From Verrucomicrobia bacterium UBA1263 (GTDB lineage Bacteria > Verrucomicrobiota > Verrucomicrobiia > Limisphaerales > UBA1412), in NCBI GenBank assembly GCA_002308515.1, contig DBVN01000079.1:17669-24576 (forward strand): 6,908 bases of DNA. The letters are read 5' to 3'. This document shows positions 1 through 4,744 of the stretch, in pieces. A model generated the notes under the pieces. The model had not been told where the DNA came from. It searched no databases and saw only the letters and a list, made by a program, of their open reading frames with translations. Every line of letters starts with the position of its first letter. Positions within the stretch are counted from its first letter, which is position 1. A program made the position numbers and the translations under genes.

Positions 1-176
1 GAAAGCGACTCCACGTAGCGGCGCTGCCCTTCCGCGTAAAGCGTGTCGAACGCCAGGGAAGACTTTCCCGAACCGCTTGTTCCTGTGATAACAACCAACT
101 GATCACGAGGTATTTCCAGACTGATGTTTTTGAGATTATGCTGACGTGCTCCTGATATTCTGATGACCGATGACAT
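1..176 (-). CDS. uvrA: UvrA, excinuclease ABC subunit A (N-terminal fragment)
   Basis: This is the first 58 codons of UvrA, the damage-recognition ATPase of nucleotide excision repair, which works in the cytoplasm as a dimer with UvrB. Translating the minus strand from the ATG at 176 gives a start like that of E. coli UvrA: an SGARQHNLKNI block (residues 8-18), then IPRDQLVVITG, then the Walker A loop GTSGSGKS (residues 32-39), followed by LAFDTLYAEGQRRYVESL. The gene runs off the left edge, so all later domains (signature motifs, zinc fingers, second ATPase) are outside the window. The start is fixed by agreement with the family N-terminus; no other start codon lies close by. No Shine-Dalgarno sequence is visible, and the bases directly upstream are a T-rich tract following a hairpin. 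It lies 96 bases downstream of rpsT on the same strand. Identification is near certain. Confidence 0.96.
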   Translation of the reverse strand, partial: MSSVIRISGARQHNLKNISLEIPRDQLVVITGTSGSGKSSLAFDTLYAEGQRRYVESL

Positions 177-223
177 GAAAAATAAAACACAAACAACCCG
201 CGCCGTTCTCCAGCGCGAGTTGT
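177..223 (-). terminator. Hairpin plus T-rich tract between rpsT and uvrA
   Basis: Read on the minus strand, ACAAC-CGCGC arms pair (219-223 with 193-197, and 213-217 with 199-203, with one mismatch between them) around a 9-base loop. They are followed by a T-rich stretch (192-177). This has the form of an intrinsic terminator for rpsT. The T-rich tract ends exactly at the uvrA start codon, so the hairpin could also act as a leader element that limits readthrough or translation of uvrA. The structure was found by eye and no folding energy was computed. Confidence 0.6.
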
Positions 224-249
224 ACATTCAAAACAAAAGTAAACTCTTC

Positions 250-267
250 AGGGTCGATCCAGACCCT
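250..267 (-). other. Small inverted repeat just after the rpsT stop codon
   Basis: AGGGTC (250-255) pairs with GACCCT (262-267) around a 6-base loop, starting 6 bases past the rpsT stop. On the minus strand it is followed by GAAGAGTTTACTTTT, which is a poor T tract. It may stabilise the 3' end of the rpsT mRNA or form a first, weak terminator ahead of the hairpin at 193-223. On the plus strand it is followed by TTTCTTT, but there is no plus-strand gene upstream for it to terminate. Confidence 0.35.
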
Positions 268-272
268 TTTCT

Positions 273-545
273 TTATGCCGCGGTGGTCGCGCCCGAAAGA
301 CGAAGACTCAGACGAGACTTCTTGCGATCCGCTTTTGCCCAGTGGATCACACCCTTCTTGGCAGCTTTATCCAACGCGGAGATGGCAGCGCTCAAGGCAG
401 CTTTGGCCTCGTCAGTGTTACCTGCTTTCAGTGTGGCCAAAAACTTTCTTTCACGTGTTCTTAAAAGAGACTTAACACTCTTATTCACTAATTGCTTACG
501 TGCGCTGTTACGTACTCTGCGCTCTGCTGACTTCTTATTAGGCAT
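273..545 (-). CDS. rpsT: 30S ribosomal protein S20 (bS20)
   Basis: This encodes a 90-residue, strongly basic protein that matches bS20, a primary 16S rRNA-binding protein of the small subunit. The family's usual length is about 85-90 residues. The N-terminus MPNKKSAERRVRNSARKQ corresponds to the E. coli start MANIKSAKKRAKQSEKRR. The middle segment AGNTDEAKAALSAAISALDKAAKKG and the block GVIHWAKADRKKSRL match the conserved helical hairpin and the G-(L/V)-IH-x-x-KA-x-R-x-K motif. The ATG at 545 is preceded by AGGAT with only one base between AGGA and the ATG, which is unusually close for a Shine-Dalgarno. The gene has its own near-consensus promoter (602-629), a leader of about 50 bases with a GC hairpin, and a terminator-like hairpin downstream. 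The long plus-strand frame over the same bases is a shadow. Confidence 0.96.
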   Translation of the reverse strand: MPNKKSAERRVRNSARKQLVNKSVKSLLRTRERKFLATLKAGNTDEAKAALSAAISALDKAAKKGVIHWAKADRKKSRLSLRLSGATTAA

Positions 546-571
546 ATCCTATTTCTATATCTTACAACGAC

Positions 572-585
572 CCCCCTCATGGGGG
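572..585 (-). other. GC hairpin in the rpsT leader
   Basis: Five C (572-576) face five G (581-585) around the 4-base loop TCAT, giving a short pure-GC stem inside the predicted 5' untranslated leader of rpsT, about 27 bases upstream of the start codon. There is no T tract on either strand, so it is not an intrinsic terminator. In E. coli, S20 represses its own translation, so a leader structure could be regulatory here. That role is inference only. Confidence 0.4.
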
Positions 586-601
586 CCAAAAAACCGTACT
601 C

Positions 602-629
602 ATTCTACCCTCTTTCTTTTTTGTGTCAA
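602..629 (-). promoter_or_regulatory. Sigma-70-type promoter for rpsT
   Basis: On the minus strand there is a perfect -35 hexamer TTGACA (629-624), a 16-base spacer and a -10 hexamer TAGAAT (607-602, five of six consensus bases). The predicted transcript start is near 595, leaving about 50 bases of leader before the rpsT ATG at 545. The position, orientation and strength suit a constitutive ribosomal protein gene. The divergent gene starting at 702 begins only about 70 bases away on the other strand. Confidence 0.8.
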
Positions 630-701
630 CATCCAATCTTTCAATTCCTCATTTTTATTGAACTTGACCCAGTCCGATTCCGGCGGTAGTCTGGTGGCGA
701 T

Positions 702-1823
702 ATGAGTAAGATTTGTTTTAACTTCCTTAAACTCATAGCCGGACTCAGTTTCGCGCTGTGTATGCTGCCCTGTGCCGCGCCGATTCTCCACGCGGACGAA
801 AATACAAATACCGCCGCCAAACTTCCCCTGGAAGGCTGTTTCGAGACCCGTCAGATCTGGTCGGACGGCCATCATAACGCCTTCACGGGCGCGACCTTCT
901 GGAAAGGAAAGACTTACGTCGTCTTTCGCAACGCGGAGCATCACGTCAGCTTCGACGGCCGGGTGAAGATCCTCGCCTCGGCAGACGGTGTCAACTTCAG
1001 CGAAGCGGCTACGATCTCCCTGCCGGGCAAAGATCTGCGTGATCCCAAAGTCATCAATGCCGGTAGAACGCTCCATCTCTATGTCGGCGCGGTAGATGAA
1101 AAGGACACCAAACGTCTGGAAACGGACGCTAAACTCTTCACATCCAAAGACGGCACTCACTGGAAAGAGCAAAAAGTCACCGGACTGGTTCCGGGAAGCT
1201 GGCTCTGGTTTGTGCATTATGACGGCAAGACCTTCTACGGCAGCGCTTATCATCATAATGACCTGACCTCTCAGGCCAGCGCCATCCTCTACAAGAGCAA
1301 AAACGGAAAAGACTGGGAACCGTTCTTCAATATCCCGGTGATCGCCGGCAATGAAGTCGCGCTGGATACAGACGCGAACGGCGCTCTCTATGCCTTGGTA
1401 CGCTGCGAGATCCCTCCTTGTCATCCCTACCTGCTGACCATCCCGGATCTGAAGAAACCCGGACTCTTTGAACTGCGCCAGCTGCCCTTCACCCTGCAGG
1501 GACCCTTCCTGAAACGTGTGGACGGCGGATGCATCGTCCTGGGCCGCCGGTGGGAAGACAACGGCTGGAAGAATCCGCTGGGAGCCCCCAATCCTCAGCG
1601 TCATATCGAGATGATCTGGCTGGGTGATGACCGCAGTATGAAACAGCTCTGCACACTGGAAAGCGGCGGAGACTGCTCCTACACAGGCTGGGCCGCTCAA
1701 CCCGATGGTTCCGTGCTGATCTCTTACTACTCCGGCCACGGTCACCAGTACCCCCAGGCAAACATCTACGTCGCCAAATTCCCCAAAGGCTTCGATCAAG
1801 GCCCGTGGAGAGCGGAGAAGTAG
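702..1823 (+). CDS. Exported Asp-box (sialidase/BNR-like) beta-propeller protein
   Basis: This is a 373-residue protein with an N-terminal hydrophobic stretch (about residues 7-29) ending in LHA-DEN, a good signal peptidase I site after residue 31, so it is predicted to be exported. Three Asp-box motifs of the form S-x-(D/N)-G-x-x-(F/W) are visible: SADGVNF (93-99), SKDGTHW (148-154) and SKNGKDW (199-205). These mark a sialidase-fold beta-propeller, the fold of bacterial neuraminidase repeat proteins. Segments DLRDPKV (111-117) and CSYTGW...SYYSGH (325-346) resemble those of uncharacterised exo-sialidase-like or GH43-like proteins. The FRIP motif of classical sialidases is not seen, so catalytic activity and substrate are unknown. 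The ATG at 702 has GGTG five bases upstream, a fair ribosome binding site. The gene diverges from rpsT and is followed 18 bases later by a lipoprotein gene. The 399-codon open frame antisense to it is judged a shadow. Confidence 0.82.
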   Translation: MSKICFNFLKLIAGLSFALCMLPCAAPILHADENTNTAAKLPLEGCFETRQIWSDGHHNAFTGATFWKGKTYVVFRNAEHHVSFDGRVKILASADGVNFSEAATISLPGKDLRDPKVINAGRTLHLYVGAVDEKDTKRLETDAKLFTSKDGTHWKEQKVTGLVPGSWLWFVHYDGKTFYGSAYHHNDLTSQASAILYKSKNGKDWEPFFNIPVIAGNEVALDTDANGALYALVRCEIPPCHPYLLTIPDLKKPGLFELRQLPFTLQGPFLKRVDGGCIVLGRRWEDNGWKNPLGAPNPQRHIEMIWLGDDRSMKQLCTLESGGDCSYTGWAAQPDGSVLISYYSGHGHQYPQANIYVAKFPKGFDQGPWRAEK

Positions 1824-1841
1824 AAACTACCTTGGAAATAT

Positions 1842-2369
1842 ATGCTAACAACTAAAAATATTATGAAAAATACAAATAGAGTATTGATAACATTTATTCA
1901 TCTTGCAGTAATATTACCCCTATCCGGGTGCAGTAGAAGTGTGGATGCAAACCCTCAAAAAATGGAGAGCGGTTCCACTTCAACTGAAAATAGGGATATA
2001 ACTGTAAAAGAGTCATCCTATCCGGAAAAGAATATGACTATCAAAAAGACTTATCGCGGATCAGATGTAATCATGCAAGAAACTGATATTGATGGAGTAA
2101 AAACAATATCATATTCCATTAATGGAAAGTGTGTTTGTATAGAAGCCGATGAAGATAAAGATGGTTCTTTTGAGGGCTTTTGGATTTTTGATCCGGATAC
2201 AGATGAATTTGAAATCTTTCATCGGGAAAAGGATGGTTCTGTACATCCTATGGAATCAAAGGAATTACAGGAAATGCGTCAAAAAACACAAGAAGCTGCT
2301 CAAGCATGGGGAGATACCATTCAAAACATTCAAAAAGAAATTGATGAATCAACAAATAGGAATCATTGA
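1842..2369 (+). CDS. Predicted small lipoprotein, function unknown
   Basis: This is a 175-residue product with a lipoprotein signal: a basic start, a hydrophobic stretch (about residues 14-27) and the lipobox LSGC with the acylated cysteine at residue 30, so it should be membrane-anchored outside the cytoplasm. The ATG at 1842 has TTGGAA six bases upstream. The in-frame ATG at 1863 (MKNTNRV...) gives a more typical signal peptide length but no ribosome binding site, so the start is uncertain. After a Ser/Thr-rich linker there is an acidic region with a DEDKDG motif (103-108), which resembles a calcium-binding DxDxDG loop but lacks the usual acidic residue at position 12. The segment DPDTDEFEIFHREKDGSV (117-134) follows, then a Glu/Gln-rich, probably helical C-terminus (138-170). 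A C-x-C pair sits at 97-99. The gene is clearly AT-richer than the gene before it. I recognise no family. Its 18-base spacing on both sides suggests co-transcription with both neighbours. Confidence 0.75.
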   Translation: MLTTKNIMKNTNRVLITFIHLAVILPLSGCSRSVDANPQKMESGSTSTENRDITVKESSYPEKNMTIKKTYRGSDVIMQETDIDGVKTISYSINGKCVCIEADEDKDGSFEGFWIFDPDTDEFEIFHREKDGSVHPMESKELQEMRQKTQEAAQAWGDTIQNIQKEIDESTNRNH

Positions 2370-2387
2370 TCAAAAAGAATTCCATAT

Positions 2388-3236
2388 ATGAAACAAATAA
2401 TGAGTTTAAAACTCCATTTAATGTGGGCATGTATTTTTCTCTTTGTTTGTCTGGGAGTGAGTTCTTGCAAAAAAGAAGCTTCAGTGGCTTTGGAAACACG
2501 GAATGGTGAGATAGATCTTTCACTCTTTGCCTTTAAACAAATTGGTAAATATAGAGGCACAAATATTCCATCTGAAAGTATTACCCTCAGCGGAATTACC
2601 AATTATCAATATATCATGGATGAAAAGAGCCTCTCTGTTATATGCCCCAATGAAACTGTATCGAATATCTATACAATGTTTCATTCGCATCTTGGCGAAG
2701 CAAATATGATTAAAACCAACGCTCAAGGTGAAATCGATTCGTTTATCTATATCCCAGTTGGAGACATTGCGATTAATTGCATCAAATCTTCCAACACAAA
2801 CGGCGTTAAAGAGGTGTTGTTTATTATCAAGAAGCCATCAAAAATGCCCGTATTATCACAAGAGCCCTACAAAGGGAAACTATTGCATCCAAAGGAACGA
2901 AAGGGGGAAGAGGATCTTTCGCTTTTTGTCTTTAAACAAATCAATAAATATAGAAGCACAAATATTCCTCCGGCAAGTATTACCCCAAGCAAAATTACCA
3001 ATTACCTTTATGTCAAAGATGAAAAAGGGTTTCAGGTCTTATGTCCCAATGAGACCGTATTCAGTATCTATGAGATGTTCCAGCCGATTTTTGGAGAACC
3101 TGCTTTGCTTAAAACCAATTCTCAAGGAAAGATAAATTTTTTGTTTATGGATGGCCGGGAGATATTGCAATCAATTGTAGTGATTGGGGGGAAAATGATC
3201 CCCATGCTTCTCAGGGAGCATTTTTTGTCATACTGA
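2388..3236 (+). CDS. Predicted lipoprotein with two tandem domain copies; second copy frameshifted
   Basis: As it stands the frame encodes 282 residues. The N-terminus has a hydrophobic stretch and lipobox VSSC (cysteine 27), so a lipoprotein is predicted. The body holds two copies of one unrecognised domain, starting at residues 43 and 176 with an offset of exactly 133 residues. Both begin DLSLF-x-FKQI-x-KYR-x-TNIP, share CPNETV, and match at about 56 of 89 aligned positions by hand count once the frame is restored. The homologous frame of copy 2 breaks at the T run 3137-3142, so residues from about 252 to the end (LFMDGREILQ...HFLSY) do not resemble copy 1. One added base there would give a 290-residue protein ending at 3259. 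The ATG at 2388 has only a weak upstream AAAGA; the in-frame ATG at 2400 is also possible. The gene is AT-rich like its upstream neighbour, which ends 18 bases before it. Function is unknown. Confidence 0.72.
   Translation: MKQIMSLKLHLMWACIFLFVCLGVSSCKKEASVALETRNGEIDLSLFAFKQIGKYRGTNIPSESITLSGITNYQYIMDEKSLSVICPNETVSNIYTMFHSHLGEANMIKTNAQGEIDSFIYIPVGDIAINCIKSSNTNGVKEVLFIIKKPSKMPVLSQEPYKGKLLHPKERKGEEDLSLFVFKQINKYRSTNIPPASITPSKITNYLYVKDEKGFQVLCPNETVFSIYEMFQPIFGEPALLKTNSQGKINFLFMDGREILQSIVVIGGKMIPMLLREHFLSY
2514..2837 (+). repeat. Tandem domain repeat, copy 1
   Basis: This is the intact copy of the duplicated coding unit in the second lipoprotein gene, from DLSLF (residue 43) to the LFIIKKP segment. 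It carries CPNETV and GDIAINC blocks. Nucleotide identity with copy 2 is high at the start: the stretch from GATCTTTC through ACAAATATTCC differs at only a few sites, mostly substitutions typical of a fairly recent duplication. Confidence 0.85.
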
Positions 3237-3241
3237 AACCT
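2913..3241 (+). repeat. Tandem domain repeat, copy 2 (frame broken internally)
   Basis: This is the second copy, offset 399 bases from copy 1. It is in frame with the gene up to the T run at 3137-3142. After that, similarity to copy 1 continues in another frame: GDIAINC is encoded at about 3158-3178 and a FFVILKP segment, matching LFIIKKP of copy 1, ends at 3241. Copy 2 has a few extra residues between these two blocks. Confidence 0.83.
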
Positions 3242-3259
3242 GGGGCGCTGAATGAATAA
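3137..3259 (+). other. Frameshift site and out-of-frame tail of the second domain copy
   Basis: Copy 1 has 30 bases between its CAAGGT and GGAGAC landmarks, while copy 2 has 29 between CAAGGA and GGAGAT, so one base is missing. Adding one T to the run of six T (3137-3142) gives KINFFVYGWPGDIAINC against EIDSFIYIPVGDIAINC in copy 1, and the frame then stays open to the TAA at 3257-3259. The apparent stop at 3234-3236 is reached only in the shifted frame. The cause could be a real mutation, a sequencing or assembly error, or slippage during expression. Confidence 0.8.
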
Positions 3260-3271
3260 TCCCAAACTCGC

Positions 3272-3287
3272 CATTAGAATCCTAATG
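3272..3287. other. Short inverted repeat between the convergent operons
   Basis: CATTAG (3272-3277) and CTAATG (3282-3287) pair around the 4-base loop AATC. The stem can continue past one mismatch with two more pairs. It is AT-rich and lacks a good T tract on either strand, so it is at most a weak auxiliary terminator or an mRNA 3'-end structure for the plus-strand genes. Confidence 0.3.
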
Positions 3288-3300
3288 ACGATCTTGATAT

Positions 3301-3349
3301 AAAAAAGGTGAAAACCGCTGCCAGGCCACCCAGTCTGACAGCGGTTTTC
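3301..3349 (-). terminator. Intrinsic terminator of the permease-GldG-DUF4340 operon, probably bidirectional
   Basis: GAAAACCGCTG (3310-3320) pairs perfectly over 11 bases with CAGCGGTTTTC (3339-3349). Past one mismatch, three more pairs (3322-3324 with 3335-3337) shorten the loop. On the minus strand the stem is followed after three bases by six T (3306-3301), the classic intrinsic terminator form, and it sits 33 bases past the DUF4340 stop codon. In the plus direction the T-rich arm TTTTC could also end transcripts from the lipoprotein genes, since the two operons converge here. Confidence 0.88.
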
Positions 3350-3382
3350 GGTACGGTAAAAAGTGTTATGATAAACCGGCGG

Positions 3383-4744
3383 TTATTCCTCCGGTTCGGG
3401 TTCCAGAGGTTCTTCGTCTCCGCCATCCTCACCCGGCGGCGGATTCAGTTCATCCTCTAAAACGACTACATCGTCTCCCTCGCCTATCTCATCGAGGACT
3501 TCCGGCGCGGGAGGTGCCGGCGGAACATCCTCTTCCGGACGTTCCAGCATCACCGGGATTTCCGATTCCGGCGGCGCGGGAGGAAGCTCCTGAGCCGTGT
3601 TGGACTGTTCACTCTGTTCTTTCATCCAGTTGACACGGTTCTTCAGCAGATTCTCCACAGACCAAGTGGAAACGATATAGATCCAATTTTCAAACTCTTT
3701 CTCTTTGGCCAGCTTCTTCTGAAGGCGTTCCAGATTGGCCTGGAATTCTTTATCCAGACGAGCCTTGTCTTCTTCCTTCTCGTCCGCGGCCGCTGTGCGT
3801 TCCGTGGGCAGATTCGCGTCCACCTTCATGGAGAGATAGCGTCCCGATTCATCGCCGGTCATGCGGCCGATGTTGATCGTATAGGTAAAGCCATCAAAGG
3901 TCTTCAGGACAGCGATCGTCGGCGTGTCCAGACGTGTCTCCGCCGTGTCCGTGTCACCGGGCAGCACATCCGTAAAGGATGCATAAGAGAACACACTGGA
4001 AAGAGAGCGCGTCTTGGAGTTGTCTACCGTCTCATTCGTTCCGGCGTTCGTCAGGACGAAGTCACCGGTGGCAGTCTCACGAGTGAACTCCCAGTCCGGA
4101 GCCGGCTCGCCCATAAACTGCACGGAGACCGAGGAGAGTTTCTCCACCTTGAAGAAATCCTTACTCAGCCATCCCGAAGCGTCCGTATTCACATTGTCAA
4201 AGGTCTCGCTGACCAGATAGACCGGAGCCTCGCCGCCCACCAGGATATAACGTCCTTCGGGCATACCTCCGCCCATCATCGGGTTTCTCTGGGACTCGGA
4301 CTGGCGCATGAACTCTTTACCCAGCAGCAGCGAAGCCACGAGCTTGCCGCTCTGGTTTTTCACATCCAGCTGAGTACCGCCGTTCTCTTCCGAGCTGCTG
4401 GGCAGCAGGCTCAAACGGCCGAACTGGCTCTTGCCGGCCTCCACCACACGCAGCGGTTTCAATTCAGAGAGTTTCAAAACCAGATCGCTGATATTCTCGA
4501 AACTGGCCGGATAATTTGAACGCTCTTTCACGACCCAGATACCGTCCTGTTTCATCAGGGTAAGACTATCCTCCCCGCGAGTTATGTTGATTTGATCAAC
4601 ATCGTTGACAGGCATGTCTTCAAAGATCAGCCCGCCTGCCTCCACTGTCTTCCAGGAAGCGGAATCCTTCTTTGTTACAGTGAATGCCACCGCGATAGCT
4701 ACCGCGGCAGCTACGATCAGTGCTATAAGTGTTTTCAGATTCAT
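3383..4744 (-). CDS. DUF4340 domain-containing membrane-anchored protein
   Basis: This encodes 453 residues. It starts MNLKTLIALIVAAAVAIAV, a single N-terminal membrane segment (about 4-22) leaving the bulk outside the cytoplasm. The body (about 45-310) looks like the DUF4340 family: ITRGEDSLTLMKQDGIWVV (54-72), a region with SDLVLKLSELKPLRVVEAG (86-104), LVASLLLGKEF (135-145) and RYILVGGEAPVYLVSE (165-180). DUF4340 proteins are commonly encoded next to GldG-family proteins and ABC-2 permeases, as here, and are thought to be accessory parts of that membrane complex; their precise role is unknown. A charged, probably coiled-coil stretch lies at 318-352, and the C-terminus (about 376-453) is a highly acidic, Pro-rich tail of low complexity. 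The start overlaps the stop of the GldG gene by four bases (ATGA, 4744-4741), so translation is probably coupled. A terminator follows the stop. Confidence 0.88.
   Translation of the reverse strand: MNLKTLIALIVAAAVAIAVAFTVTKKDSASWKTVEAGGLIFEDMPVNDVDQINITRGEDSLTLMKQDGIWVVKERSNYPASFENISDLVLKLSELKPLRVVEAGKSQFGRLSLLPSSSEENGGTQLDVKNQSGKLVASLLLGKEFMRQSESQRNPMMGGGMPEGRYILVGGEAPVYLVSETFDNVNTDASGWLSKDFFKVEKLSSVSVQFMGEPAPDWEFTRETATGDFVLTNAGTNETVDNSKTRSLSSVFSYASFTDVLPGDTDTAETRLDTPTIAVLKTFDGFTYTINIGRMTGDESGRYLSMKVDANLPTERTAAADEKEEDKARLDKEFQANLERLQKKLAKEKEFENWIYIVSTWSVENLLKNRVNWMKEQSEQSNTAQELPPAPPESEIPVMLERPEEDVPPAPPAPEVLDEIGEGDDVVVLEDELNPPPGEDGGDEEPLEPEPEE

Noticed and set aside
250..275. Plus-strand terminator reading (hairpin followed by TTTCTTT)
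   Set aside because: No plus-strand gene lies upstream, so it was recorded only as a hairpin in the rpsT 3' region.
664..692. Possible plus-strand promoter TTGACC with TAGTCT for the Asp-box gene
   Set aside because: The -10 hexamer matches only three of six consensus bases and would leave almost no leader before the ATG at 702.
163..705. Plus-strand open frame of 180 codons across rpsT and uvrA start
   Set aside because: It lies antisense to rpsT, whose product is unmistakable, and also covers the terminator and promoter regions; no family resemblance.
600..1799. Open minus-strand frame of 399 codons antisense to the Asp-box gene
   Set aside because: It overlaps almost the whole signal-peptide-bearing, Asp-box-containing plus gene and the rpsT promoter, has no recognisable motif, and is explained by GC-rich codon bias on the opposite strand.
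2728..3135. Alternative plus frame of 135 codons inside the second lipoprotein gene
   Set aside because: Its similarity between the two halves is the duplicated DNA read in the wrong frame; it lacks the lipobox and a start signal.
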